Below, in pieces: positions 1 to 7,680 of a stretch of 64,000 nucleotides of DNA (its first letter is position 1; each line of letters starts with the position of its first letter). The notes below the pieces were generated by a model that saw nothing but the letters and a program-made list of their open reading frames with translations, was not told the DNA's origin and ran no database searches. The position numbers and the translations under genes were made by a program. The DNA is from Georgenia sp. M64 (lineage in GTDB: Bacteria > Actinomycetota > Actinomycetes > Actinomycetales > Actinomycetaceae), in contig NZ_CP145809.1 in assembly GCF_038049925.1 (NCBI RefSeq), forward strand, positions 3,382,599 through 3,446,598. The letters are read 5' to 3'.

Positions 1-33
1 CTGGCCGGACCACCACCACCCCATGTGAGGCGG

Positions 34-59
34 CGTCCCGGCGTGAGAGCGCCGGGACG
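34..59. terminator. hairpin terminator of the upstream gene
   Basis: A 10-bp perfect inverted repeat (34-43 with 50-59, 6-nt loop) lies just after a TGA at 25-27, which may end a gene that starts outside the window (last readable residues would be WPDHHHPM). There is no T-tract, as is common in high-GC actinobacteria. Confidence 0.55.
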
Positions 60-119
60 TTCGTTCCTCGCGCGGCGGTGGACGGAGCGGGACGCTCGAC
101 ACATCGGAGGTGTCGGGAG

Positions 120-728
120 ATGCGCCGCCCACCATGCCTGCTGGTGCTCGTCGGGGTGCTGGCAGCGTGCAGCGTGACCTCGCTGGGACCGGCGCCGCCG
201 GGTCCTTCACCCGTCACCACCGCGGAGACGTCGGGGGCCGCGGAGACGTCGGGCGCCGCCGATCCCGTCCCGACCGGGACGGTGACTGTCGAGATCTCCG
301 ACGTGCGGGGTGCGACCGGATCGCACCTCGCCGTGGTGATCTTCGACCGTGGAGGCGCCGTCGTCCGGCCTGGTGAGGAGCCGCTGGAGGAGTTCACCGG
401 CCACGGCGGGTTCGTCGTACCCGTCGACGCCGACCCGTTCTCCGTCACCCGCACCCTCCAGGAGGGCTCCCCGCTCCTGGAGGAGTACCCGAGCACGGGT
501 CCGGACGCCGCCGTCCCGGCAGGCGACCACACGATGCTCGTCGCCGTCTCCTCCGACCTCGGGCCGTACAGCGAGTGGATGCCCGCCGCCCCCGTCGACC
601 AGGGGTGCGACCTCACGGTGACCGTCACGGCGGGGACGACCACGACCGTGCGCCTGTCGGGGCTGCCGCGCTGGAGTGAGACGTCCGTGACCACGTGCAC
701 GGCCGGCACTGACGAGCAGCCGACGTAG
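120..728 (+). CDS. putative secreted lipoprotein of unknown function
   Basis: 202 residues. The N-terminus (MRRPPCLLVLVGVLAACS) is a lipoprotein signal peptide with an LAAC lipobox, so the mature protein should be anchored by a lipidated Cys on the outer face of the membrane. A low-complexity Pro/Ser/Thr/Ala linker (residues about 24-50, repeated TSGAAE) leads to a folded domain of about 140 residues with two late cysteines. I do not recognise the domain. The start at 120 is preferred over 78 because it puts the signal peptide at the N-terminus and has a GGAGGTG ribosome site just upstream. It stands alone. Confidence 0.75.
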   Translation: MRRPPCLLVLVGVLAACSVTSLGPAPPGPSPVTTAETSGAAETSGAADPVPTGTVTVEISDVRGATGSHLAVVIFDRGGAVVRPGEEPLEEFTGHGGFVVPVDADPFSVTRTLQEGSPLLEEYPSTGPDAAVPAGDHTMLVAVSSDLGPYSEWMPAAPVDQGCDLTVTVTAGTTTTVRLSGLPRWSETSVTTCTAGTDEQPT

Positions 729-731
729 CGC

Positions 732-797
732 CTGGAGCCTCGGGACGGTCGAGCCTCGGGACGGCGGAGCCTCGAGACGGTCGAGCCTCGGGACGGA
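732..797. repeat. four tandem copies of a ~17-bp unit
   Basis: A unit close to GAGCCTCGGGACGGTC is repeated about four times directly after the lipoprotein stop codon and before the end of the convergent DUF2071 gene. One copy has GAGACG instead of GGGACG. It is one of several intergenic tandem repeats in the chromosomal parts of the window. Confidence 0.7.
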
Positions 798-801
798 CGC
801 C

Positions 802-1506
802 TCACGCCGGGCGGGGTGCCCCGACCCGCACGTGAACCACCGGCGCGTGGTGGACGAGCGGGTGCGCATTCGGCGTCGGCAACCCGTTCGCCGCCAGGAG
901 CCGACCGACGTCCACCTGCGCCTGCGCCTCGCACAAGGGCCACGGCTCGTGCTCGACCGGCACCCGCCAGAGCCTCCCGCACCGCTCGGTGTAGGCGTTC
1001 CACCGTCCCGTCAGCCCGTTGGCGAGAGCGTCCGGCTCAGGTAGCGGTGCGCCCGGGCGGGCCCGCACGAGCATCTCGCCACCGCCGCGCTGCCGGCGCG
1101 AGGCGTACTCGACGCGCGACCGCCCGGGCGTGCGCACCGCGGTGCGCGCACGGACGTACGGCAGGCCGATCGTCCGCAGCGCCGCGACGACCGGCAGCCG
1201 GCCGCACTCCAGGGAGAAGAACCAGATCCCGTCCCGGCCGTCCGGGCCCTGGACGTAGGTGCGCACGTTGACCTCGACGAAGTCGCGAACGACGGGGACG
1301 GGCCACCCCGGTGCGCGTACCTGACGCATGACGAAGGGCGTGACACCGATCCACCCGGAGCCGTCGACCTCGTCGACCACCAGGCGCCGCGGGAACATCG
1401 GCTGGAGCAGCGCCGCCTCCACCCGCCAGTGCAGGAAGGTCACGAGGTGCCACTGCTGGAGGTTCAGCGGCACCCGCACGGCGGCGTCCGGACACCTGCC
1501 CACCAT
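802..1506 (-). CDS. DUF2071 (YqjF-like) family protein
   Basis: 234 residues. It resembles the DUF2071/COG3361 family: an N-terminal QxWHxVTFLHW region, a central GxxxIGVTPFVMRxVR segment and FVEVNVRTYV, then an FFSLECGRLPVV region. The family has no settled biochemical role. The start at 1506 has an AGGAGG ribosome site 8 nt upstream; the longer reading to 1554 has none. It lies 20 nt after the small Cys-containing gene 1527-1841 on the same strand, so the two are probably co-transcribed. Confidence 0.75.
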   Translation of the reverse strand: MVGRCPDAAVRVPLNLQQWHLVTFLHWRVEAALLQPMFPRRLVVDEVDGSGWIGVTPFVMRQVRAPGWPVPVVRDFVEVNVRTYVQGPDGRDGIWFFSLECGRLPVVAALRTIGLPYVRARTAVRTPGRSRVEYASRRQRGGGEMLVRARPGAPLPEPDALANGLTGRWNAYTERCGRLWRVPVEHEPWPLCEAQAQVDVGRLLAANGLPTPNAHPLVHHAPVVHVRVGAPRPA

Positions 1507-1526
1507 GGTGCGTCCTCCTGCGGCGC

Positions 1527-1841
1527 TCAGGGACGGGGGTCGACGCGGCTCCACCGGCGCTCACCCCGCCGCGCGCCCATGCCGGCCGCGCACCTCGGGC
1601 ACACCTGCGTCACCTCGTCCGCGTGCCGGCCGGTCGCCGGCTGGACATCGGCCCAGCCGACGTGCGAGAACCAGACGAACCGCTCCCGGCTCAGCGCCCG
1701 ACCGCACAGGGTCTGGTTGTGGCCCGGCACCCAGGCGTGCACCTCCCCTGCCGGGGCGCGCATACCGTCCGGGTCGGTCCACTGACCCGTGGCGACCACC
1801 GACGCGGCCGACCTCTTCCTACCGCTCGACCCCTTCGCCAC
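1527..1841 (-). CDS. small conserved-looking protein with Cys pairs
   Basis: 104 residues, GTG start with an AGGAGG ribosome site 7 nt upstream. The centre reads like a compact domain (TLCGRAL, WADVQPATGRHADE) and ends with a CPRC pair near residue 82, which with the earlier Cys could hold one zinc ion. I cannot name the family. It precedes the DUF2071 gene by 20 nt, so a joint operon is likely. Confidence 0.6.
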   Translation of the reverse strand: MAKGSSGRKRSAASVVATGQWTDPDGMRAPAGEVHAWVPGHNQTLCGRALSRERFVWFSHVGWADVQPATGRHADEVTQVCPRCAAGMGARRGERRWSRVDPRP

Positions 1842-2011
1842 CTGCTGCCTCCTCCCTGTGCCCCGCCGGTCAGGTCGCGGCGGTCCGCCGGTCGCCGCGG
1901 TGGGGCACGGCTCGACGCACCGGGGTCAGGAGTGCCTTGCTCGCCACGCATGGTCCGCCGCCGTGCGCTCCTCGGCAACCTGAAGGGCCGTCGTGGCCGG
2001 AGCCGAGGCGG

Positions 2012-2818
2012 TCAGACCGCTCTGACGACCAGGACGACGACGTCGACCAGGGCCACCACCATCGCCACCCGGAAGGGTGTCCTGCCCTCGGAGCGGACGC
2101 CGACGACGACGAGCGTCGCGACCCCGACCAGTGCCGCCCAGGCCCACGCCGGAACCGGCGCGGCGGGGCCGACGACGACGAGGACCGACGCGCCGCCGAG
2201 GAGCACGAGGGCCACCAGGCTGCTGCGGCGCCCGCCGAGCCGGTGCGGGAGCCCGTGGACCCCGGTCGCGGCATCGTCGTCGAGGTCGGGAAGGACGTTG
2301 AGCAGGTGGGCACCCATACCCAGCATCGCAGCGGCGAGGACCAGCCACCACGGCGTGGCCTGGGGCGGGTCGAGGGAGGTGCGCACCACGACCGGAAGTG
2401 CCCCGAACGCCACGACGTAGGGCAACCAGGACCACACCGTCCGCTTGAGCACCAGGTTGTACGCCCACCCGGCGGCCACACCCAGCAGGTGCACCAGACC
2501 GGGGACGGCACCGAGAGCCAACGACGCCAGGACGCAGATCACGAGGGCGACGCCGGTAGCCGCCCGGACCGTGGCCGCGCTGACCTCCCCCGTCGCGACC
2601 GGCTTGTCGCCGCGACCGGCCGCGGTGTCCCGAGCGGCGTCCACGAGGTCGTTGGACCAGCCCACGGACAGCTGCCCGGCGAGCACGGCCACCCCGAGCA
2701 GCACGGTGCGGGCACCGAGCCCGGAGGAGATGCCGAGCAGGACCGTGAGGGTCGTGACCGCGGCGGTCGGCAGCGGGTGGCTCGCTCGGACGATCGCCGG
2801 GACGTCCAGGTGCAGCAT
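2012..2818 (-). CDS. UbiA-family membrane prenyltransferase
   Basis: 268 residues, almost all hydrophobic helices. Two Asp-rich motifs mark the UbiA superfamily: NDLVDAARD (first third) and DLDDD (after the middle), which in the family bind Mg2+ and the prenyl diphosphate so that a prenyl chain can be moved to an aromatic or other acceptor in the membrane. The acceptor cannot be told; menaquinone, carotenoid or another lipid pathway is possible, and no partner gene is adjacent. The start at 2818 has GAGGAGGG about 12 nt upstream. The gene lies just outside the island boundary at 2922. Confidence 0.85.
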   Translation of the reverse strand: MLHLDVPAIVRASHPLPTAAVTTLTVLLGISSGLGARTVLLGVAVLAGQLSVGWSNDLVDAARDTAAGRGDKPVATGEVSAATVRAATGVALVICVLASLALGAVPGLVHLLGVAAGWAYNLVLKRTVWSWLPYVVAFGALPVVVRTSLDPPQATPWWLVLAAAMLGMGAHLLNVLPDLDDDAATGVHGLPHRLGGRRSSLVALVLLGGASVLVVVGPAAPVPAWAWAALVGVATLVVVGVRSEGRTPFRVAMVVALVDVVVLVVRAV

Positions 2819-2921
2819 CCCGGTCACGTCCCTCCTCGCGGCGCCGACGGCAGGGCCGGCCGGGCAGCGGGCGCACCCCGCGGGCAACGGGGTGCTGCGC
2901 CGACACCGTCATCAATGCGCT

Positions 2922-2968
2922 GTGCCCTCGGGCAGATTCGAACTGCCGACACCCGCTTTAGGAGAGCG
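2922..2968. repeat. attL, 47-bp core repeat
   Basis: Identical to 37336-37382. It reproduces the 3' part of the tRNA-Arg gene from the discriminator base back into the anticodon loop, but lacks the rest of the tRNA, as expected for the end of an element that integrated into a tRNA 3' end. The bases just outside differ: an encoded CCA exists at the right copy but not here. Confidence 0.92.
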
Positions 2969-3083
2969 CTCGGGGCTGATATGGGGACAGACGGGCATCG
3001 TTGACGAGCCTCGGAATCGGCACCACGGCGCCGTTTCGTGCCGTTGGGCACCGATGGGTCCCGACGTCGGTCGACGGGTGCGC

Positions 3084-3103
3084 TGCGGACTCGCTGCGGA
3101 CTC
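3084..3103 (+). repeat. paired 9-bp repeats, probable integrase arm sites (left)
   Basis: TGCGGACTC occurs twice, 11 bp apart. The same pair with the same spacing lies at 37257-37276 near the other end, so in the circular form both pairs would flank the attP core at about 60-115 bp. This is how arm-type sites of tyrosine integrases are arranged; binding itself is inference. Confidence 0.5.
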
Positions 3104-3213
3104 GCTGTGCGAAGGAGCAAGCTCCGGCGCGGGGCCGGCGAGGGGTGGCCGTGGCGTGGCGTCCCCAGCGGTGGGGAGGATCCGTTTTCATTGCAATTCC
3201 GCCACAAACGGGG

Positions 3214-3243
3214 TCCCCCCGGGGCTGGAAGCCCCCGGGGGGA
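3214..3243. repeat. strong inverted repeat, 11-bp stem
   Basis: TCCCCCCGGGG at 3214-3224 pairs perfectly with 3233-3243 across an 8-nt loop. It lies in the gene-free left end. It could be a terminator or a protein-binding/packaging site; nothing decides between them. Confidence 0.5.
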
Positions 3244-3411
3244 GACGAAGGAGACGGCGGCCTCTTTCCGTCCTGGCGGGTAGGCCAATTTTCTAGCGAG
3301 GCGCGCACTGTGCGTTGGGCGTGGCGGCCGCGGTCGTGTCACCGGGTGGGCGTAGCGTCGTGGTCACTGGTGGATGAACGGTTTGGGTGACCGTCGTCCT
3401 ACCGGCTCGGG

Positions 3412-3454
3412 CACGACGCCCCGGTCGAGGCAAGTCCCTCGCCGGGGCGTCGTG
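3412..3454 (-). terminator. terminator of the satellite's minus-strand gene train
   Basis: CACGACGCCCCGG (3412-3424) pairs with 3442-3454 across a 17-nt loop, 12 bp after the stop codon of the DUF2190 gene, the last gene of the long minus-strand train. Confidence 0.7.
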
Positions 3455-3465
3455 GCGTCTCGGTC

Positions 3466-3828
3466 TCAGCGGCCAAGCACCGTGACGGTCTCGCCGTCCA
3501 GAGCACCGGTCAGCGCGGTGCCGATGGGGTTGCTACCGGCGCCGAGTGCAGCGACGGTGCCGGCGGTGCCGGTGGCCACGCGGTCCCCGGCGGCGATGAC
3601 GCCGGAGGCCACGAGCTCGTGCACTACCCCGGTCAGCGGGTGGACGGCGAGTTGGTCGCCCACGGCAGCATCGTGGGCGGCGACCCCGACGACGGCGGCG
3701 CTGTCGGCGCCGGCTGGGGCGACGGCACGGTTACCGGAGACGGCGACGACCTGGCCGCCGGTGACGGCAGCGGTCGGGGCGTAGGTGATCGCCGCACCCG
3801 GGGCGAAGGCAGGCAGGTACTGCGTCAT
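3466..3828 (-). CDS. DUF2190-type capsid cement (decoration) protein
   Basis: 120 residues, rich in Ala, Gly, Val and Thr. The pattern of a short N-terminal arm (MTQYLPAFAPG) followed by repeated beta-strand turns such as GGQVVAVSG, VVGVAAHDAAVGDQLAV and ASGVIAAGDRVATG matches the DUF2190 family of phage capsid cement proteins, which bind the outside of the shell. It is the last gene of the satellite's minus-strand train, with a hairpin terminator behind it and the gene 3832-4149 just 3 nt in front. It is the only clearly virion-related gene on the island. Confidence 0.75.
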   Translation of the reverse strand: MTQYLPAFAPGAAITYAPTAAVTGGQVVAVSGNRAVAPAGADSAAVVGVAAHDAAVGDQLAVHPLTGVVHELVASGVIAAGDRVATGTAGTVAALGAGSNPIGTALTGALDGETVTVLGR

Positions 3829-3831
3829 GGG

Positions 3832-4149
3832 TCAGACCCTCCCGGGGTAGACGGAGCCGTAGACGGCCCGCTCGTCGGCGTCGGTGGCCCCGTGGGCGGC
3901 CGCCGGGACGGGGTAGACGGCGGCGTAGGCACGGGCGTCGTCGGTGCCCTCGCGGGCGGCGCGGCGGTCACGAGCCGCGGCGCGGACCGCGGCGACGTCG
4001 ATCGTGGGCGGGGTCGCCGGCTCGGCGGGGCGCTTGCGGCGGGCGAAGGTCCGCCGCACCTGGTTGTGGGCGTCGGAGCGGAGCTCGCGGGCGGTGGCGA
4101 GCAGGTCGGATATGGCCCTGTCGAGCGTGGGCCGGTGGGTCGTTGCCAT
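3832..4149 (-). CDS. unknown small satellite protein
   Basis: 105 residues, ATG start behind an AGGGAG ribosome site. The N-terminal half is a charged helix (DLLATARELRSDAHNQVRRTFARRKR), the C-terminal half is Ala-rich with two similar YAAVYPV and VYGSVYPGRV motifs. It ends 3 nt before the DUF2190 gene and follows the interrupted gene that ends at 4209, so it was probably one transcript with both. I do not recognise a family; a head-associated or scaffold-like helper is only a guess from position. Confidence 0.6.
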   Translation of the reverse strand: MATTHRPTLDRAISDLLATARELRSDAHNQVRRTFARRKRPAEPATPPTIDVAAVRAAARDRRAAREGTDDARAYAAVYPVPAAAHGATDADERAVYGSVYPGRV

Positions 4150-4208
4150 GGTGGCTCCCTTGCTGGGGTTGGCCCAGGCGGGCAGGGTTGCCCGCCTGGG
4201 GTGTGGGG

Positions 4209-4549
4209 TCAGTCGGTGACGCCCGCCAGGCGGCGGGCCTCGGCGCGGAGGCGGTCGACGTCGTAACCGCTGGCGCGGAGCTGGTCGTCCTCGGACACGC
4301 CGGTCAGCGGCACGAGCTCGAGGTGCGGTGCCGCCTCGAGCCACTTGACGTGCTCGGGCTCGCGCGGGCGGTGCGGGTCCACGAGGGACGGCTGGGCGGG
4401 GCGGGTGACGCCCACGGAGTGCTCGCCGGTGGGGCCCTCCCCGACGCCGAGGACCTCGGCCAGGGCGATGCGAAGCACGGTGATGCGCTCCAGCGTGGCG
4501 ACGGCGGGGCTGTCGCGGAACTCCAGCCACGCGGCGACCTTGGCCGGGT
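4209..4549 (-). pseudogene. C-terminal part of the satellite gene split by the 24.7-kb transposon
   Basis: This is the 3' third (about 112 codons plus stop) of a gene whose 5' part lies at 29260-29951. Joining the parts with one copy of the 7-bp duplication gives 1026 nt, an open frame of 341 codons plus stop, reading IGDDPA then KVAAWLEFRDSP across the junction. The C-terminus is Asp/Glu/Leu-rich with motifs such as HLELVPLTGVSEDDQLRASG. The family is unknown to me. Confidence 0.85.
4543..4549. repeat. 7-bp target site duplication, left copy
   Basis: GCCGGGT directly before the transposon's TGTG end; the same 7 bp follow the other end at 29260-29266. The length fits my recollection of 6-7 bp for Tn552 and differs from the 5 bp of Tn402/Tn5053. 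Confidence 0.85.
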
Positions 4550-4598
4550 TGTGACTTCGTCTGCTGAATGGCGGGGTTCTTCGGTCGCTTCGTGGCGG
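4550..4598 (+). repeat. left terminal inverted repeat of the transposon
   Basis: Starts TGTGACTTCG and contains two TGGCGG motifs, at positions 20-25 and 44-49 of the end, 24 bp apart. The right end has the same two motifs in the same places, so they are probably the two transposase binding sites per end. It stops 2 bp before the ATPase gene's stop codon. Confidence 0.88.
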
Positions 4599-4600
4599 GG

Positions 4601-5419
4601 TCAGGTGACACCGATGACCAGGGTGCTCTGTGCGGCTTCGATGACGTCGTTGGTGATGGTGTCGAGTTCGTTGATCTTCAGGACCCGCTGGATCTGGGGG
4701 AAGAGGCGTTCGAGGAGCCGGAAGTTGCCGCGGGTGATCCGTGCGATGGCTGCGATGGCTTGGGCGTCGGTGAAGTCGTCGGGGTCGAGGGTCTTGCCGA
4801 GGGATCGCCAGTGTCGCTCGAGGACGAACAGCAGTTCGTCTTGTCCCAGGGGCCGGTACTGGTGGGCGAAGCCGACTCGGCTGTAGAACTGGGGGTAGTG
4901 GCTGAACTGCTTCTCCAGGCCGGGCATGCCGATCAGGATCAGGGCGATGTCGTCGCGGTCGTAGCGATCGCGCAGCAGTTCCAGAGCGGCGGGACGCAGT
5001 CGTTCGGCCTCGTCGACGATGATCAGCTCCACGTAGTTCCTGCCGTCTCGCCATCCCCAGGCCTCGGGAGTGGCCGTGCCGGGAGGTACGAGGTGCTGCT
5101 CGATGCACATGTTGGTGCGGGTGATGGCTTGGGTCAGCTCGTCCTTCAGGGTCCGCGGGGTGGTCAGCACGCTGGGGGTGTAGAGCACGGTGCGGCTCCG
5201 GTTCAAGGCGGCGTAGATCTTGGCGTCGTTGTCGGAGCGCGGCCCCCAGTAGGTCAGCAGGTCATGAGCCTTCTCGTAGTGTGCGTAGCGGCGCGCGGAG
5301 AGTGTCTTTCCTACGCCGGCTGATCCGAAGCACAAACCGATGGTGTGCCCGCGGCGCACGGCGTCGGCGAACTCGGTGAAGCGGCGGTGCTCCTTGGTGA
5401 CGATGAAGCGCTGGCTCAC
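4601..5419 (-). CDS. tniB: AAA ATPase, transposition target selector (TniB/Tn552 p271-like)
   Basis: 272 residues. Walker A is GSAGVGKT near residue 32 and Walker B is LIIVDEAERL near residue 125, followed by an arginine-rich sensor region (LLRDRYDRDD). Proteins of the TniB/IstB/MuB group use ATP to bind target DNA and recruit the DDE transposase. The GTG start at 5419 overlaps the transposase stop codon (GTGA), so the two are translationally coupled. The stop lies just inside the left terminal repeat. Length agrees with the 271-residue ATPase of Tn552. Confidence 0.88.
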   Translation of the reverse strand: MSQRFIVTKEHRRFTEFADAVRRGHTIGLCFGSAGVGKTLSARRYAHYEKAHDLLTYWGPRSDNDAKIYAALNRSRTVLYTPSVLTTPRTLKDELTQAITRTNMCIEQHLVPPGTATPEAWGWRDGRNYVELIIVDEAERLRPAALELLRDRYDRDDIALILIGMPGLEKQFSHYPQFYSRVGFAHQYRPLGQDELLFVLERHWRSLGKTLDPDDFTDAQAIAAIARITRGNFRLLERLFPQIQRVLKINELDTITNDVIEAAQSTLVIGVT

Positions 5420-6813
5420 CTGAGGTCCTCCTTGTAGATCTTCAACGCCGACCTCGGCGCCGGAGCCGGTGCTTCGGTGATCCGTGGCGTCTCGGTAGGT
5501 GCGGCCACGAGGGCGATGCGTTCGTTGATGCTGGCTCGCAGCGCTCGGCGGCGGGCGTTGCGCGCGGCCTGGATCTCCTTGAGGCTGACCTTTTGATCGT
5601 GGTGCTCTTGGTTGACGGCCTTGCAGACGAATTCGTCGTGATCGAAGACGCGGATCTCGGTGATGTCGCGGGGGTCGTAGCGGATCACGACCGAGCGTCC
5701 GACGTAGCCGGCCAGAGTTGGCGAGACGTAGCGCAGGCCCTGGAAGCGGATGCCATCGCGGCGCACGACGCGGGTCTTGGCGACGGTCAACAGCAGTCTG
5801 TCGAGGTCTTCCAGGCTGTCGGGCATTCGGGGCAGCCAGCCGTCCGCGATCCACGCGCTGCGCGGGGAGGTTCCGAGCTCGCTGTGCGTGCGGTCGTTGT
5901 AGGTGGCCACGAACGCCTCCAGGGCGCTATCGAGGTCGGCCAGGGACAGTTTCGGTGTCGGCCAGGGGTCCCCTTCGGTGATGTGTCCGGGCAGGGTGGC
6001 GAGTAGCTCGGTGTTGATGGTCCCGAAGAACCGCTCGATCTTGCCCCGTCCCTGGGGTCGGGCGACGGTGGAGTGGATCAGTCGGATATGGAGGTCGACG
6101 GCGGTGTGGGCGAGCTGGTCACTGGTGAAGTCGCTGCCGTGGTCGACGTAGAGCACGTCGGGCAAGCCGCACATCGGCCAGGCCGGGTCGGTCTTGTGCC
6201 AGATCGCTTGGCGCAGCGCCAGGGCGGTGTTCATCGCCGACGGTGCGCCCAGGAAGACTGTGTAGCCGCAGACCGCCCGGGAGCAGTCGTCGAGGATCGT
6301 TGTCAGCCATGGCCGTGCGGGCTTGCCGTCGGTGCCCACCACCAGGATGTCGAGCATGGTGTGATCGGATTGCCACATCGCGTTGGGCAGCTCTGCTTGC
6401 CGGCGTAGCACCAGCTCGTGCTTGTCGCGGTAGGACGCTGCGCCCTCCAGGGCGAGGGTGACCATGCCGGGATCCAGGGTCCGCACGATGTCCCACACCA
6501 CCGAGTAGGAGGGGACCGGCCATCTCCGGGTGGCGCAGATGCCGGTGACTTTGCGATGGATCGTGGCGATGGCCGGCCGCGGCTTGCTCAGTGCCAGGCC
6601 CTCGATCAGGTCGACGAGGTCGGGCGGAAGGCGGCGGGTCCCGGTGTCCGCCCGTGAGGCTGTCTCCAGTCCGGCGTAGCCGTCGGCGCGGTAGCGGGCG
6701 TGCCAGCGCTCCAGGGTCCGCAGCCCTACATCGGTCTCGCGAGCTAAGCGCGCGAGGGGCACCTGGTCCTCGACGTGGAGCCTGAGGATTCGCCACCGCG
6801 CTCGAGCGTCCAC
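5416..6813 (-). CDS. tniA: DDE transposase (TniA/Tn552 p480-like)
   Basis: 465 residues. An N-terminal helix-turn-helix (ILRLHVEDQVPLARLARETDVGLRTLERW, described in two parts: residues about 8-35) is followed by an rve-type integrase core: first Asp in WQSDHTMLDI, second in LYVDHGSDFTS, Glu in GRGKIERFFGTINTE. This D,D,E triad cuts and joins the transposon ends. A Mu-C-like barrel follows (FQGLRYVSPTLAGYVG, IRYDPRDITEIRVF). GTG at 6813 is chosen as start; it lies 7 nt after the resolvase stop, so resolvase, transposase and ATPase form one operon. Confidence 0.88.
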   Translation of the reverse strand: MDARARWRILRLHVEDQVPLARLARETDVGLRTLERWHARYRADGYAGLETASRADTGTRRLPPDLVDLIEGLALSKPRPAIATIHRKVTGICATRRWPVPSYSVVWDIVRTLDPGMVTLALEGAASYRDKHELVLRRQAELPNAMWQSDHTMLDILVVGTDGKPARPWLTTILDDCSRAVCGYTVFLGAPSAMNTALALRQAIWHKTDPAWPMCGLPDVLYVDHGSDFTSDQLAHTAVDLHIRLIHSTVARPQGRGKIERFFGTINTELLATLPGHITEGDPWPTPKLSLADLDSALEAFVATYNDRTHSELGTSPRSAWIADGWLPRMPDSLEDLDRLLLTVAKTRVVRRDGIRFQGLRYVSPTLAGYVGRSVVIRYDPRDITEIRVFDHDEFVCKAVNQEHHDQKVSLKEIQAARNARRRALRASINERIALVAAPTETPRITEAPAPAPRSALKIYKEDLR

Positions 6814-6820
6814 GACGCAC

Positions 6821-7417
6821 CTACTGCAAGGCGTTCTCGCGCCCGCGCTCGGCGCGCTGAAGGGCGCGGTAGACCGTGGAGCGGCCCACGCTGAACAGCT
6901 CGGCCAGCTCGCCCACGGTGTGCTCGTCGGCGGCATGTAGCTGGACGAGGTGAGCTTCTTGCCGGGGGGTGAGTTTCGGTGACTTCCCGCGCAGCCGGCC
7001 CTTGGCCTTGGCGACCTTCATCCCCTCGCGGGTGCGGGCACGGATGAGGTCGGCTTCGAACTCGGCGACCATCGCCAGCACGTTGAACAACAGTTTCCCC
7101 ATCGGGTCGGTCGGGTCGTACACCGATCCGGCGATGCTCAGCTTCACTTCCCGCGCCGCGAGGTCGTCGGCGATCTGGTGGGCATCACGGACTGAACGCG
7201 CCAGCCGATCGAGCTTGGTGACCACGAACGTATCGCCGTCCCGACAGGCAGCCAGCGCCTGCCGCAGGCCCTCACGGTCGGCGTTGCGGCCCGTGAGCCC
7301 GTGATCGACGTAGATGCGCTTGGGATCGACGCCGAACGCCGCGAGTCCGTCACGCTGCGCGGTCAGGTCCTGCTCGTCGGTGGAGACTCGGGCATAGCCG
7401 ACCTTCAAGGGGGACAT
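6821..7417 (-). CDS. tniR: serine recombinase (resolvase/invertase)
   Basis: 198 residues. The catalytic Ser is in GYARVSTDEQ (residue about 12), with the conserved LDRLARS and GKLLFNVLAMVAEFEADLIRARTREGM regions, then a C-terminal HTH (TVGELAELFSVGRSTVYRAL) that binds DNA. It should resolve cointegrates at a res site, probably 7440-7555 just upstream. It is the first gene of the transposition operon. A DNA-invertase role, as for the Tn552 relative BinL, cannot be excluded. Confidence 0.9.
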   Translation of the reverse strand: MSPLKVGYARVSTDEQDLTAQRDGLAAFGVDPKRIYVDHGLTGRNADREGLRQALAACRDGDTFVVTKLDRLARSVRDAHQIADDLAAREVKLSIAGSVYDPTDPMGKLLFNVLAMVAEFEADLIRARTREGMKVAKAKGRLRGKSPKLTPRQEAHLVQLHAADEHTVGELAELFSVGRSTVYRALQRAERGRENALQ

Positions 7418-7439
7418 GCTCCCCAGTGTGTCATATAGC

Positions 7440-7555
7440 CTCCCTTCACCGGACAGTTCACCGGACGGGTCTTACGGGACAGCCCGCCAGGCGTGCCGTC
7501 GTTCCTCTCGATAAGTAGCGGTGGTGTCCGATGAGGGTTCCACTTACGGGACGGT
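7440..7555. promoter_or_regulatory. candidate res site and promoter of the transposition operon
   Basis: TTCACCGGAC occurs twice, 12 bp apart (7445-7454, 7457-7466), and CTTACGGGAC twice (7471-7480, 7543-7552). Short repeated subsites spread over about 115 bp directly upstream of a resolvase gene are typical of res. No crossover dinucleotide can be assigned by eye. Confidence 0.45.
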
Positions 7556-7680
7556 CAATGCTCATGCCGCAGACCTCCCCCTCCCGCCGCAGAAGAGGTA
7601 ACAGCGTTTGCTCCCGAGGACCGCGACGTTCTGTCAGTCGTCGTTGAATTTCCAGTGATGTCGGGCGCCGCGGGCGTGAG

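Larger units (their letters stand above)
2969..3411. other. gene-free left end of the island
   Basis: About 440 bp with no convincing gene. It holds a pair of TGCGGACTC repeats (3084-3092, 3095-3103) that recur as a pair near the right end, and a strong hairpin at 3214-3243. A local A/T-rich patch (TTTTCATTGCAATT, about 3184-3197) precedes the hairpin. Integrase arm sites and excision control are the likely role. Confidence 0.6.

Noticed and set aside
7631-7652. TGTCAGTCGTCGTTGAATTTCC, similar to the transposon's left end
   Set aside because: It points the same way as the left end rather than inverted, and the true right end with duplication is at 29259.
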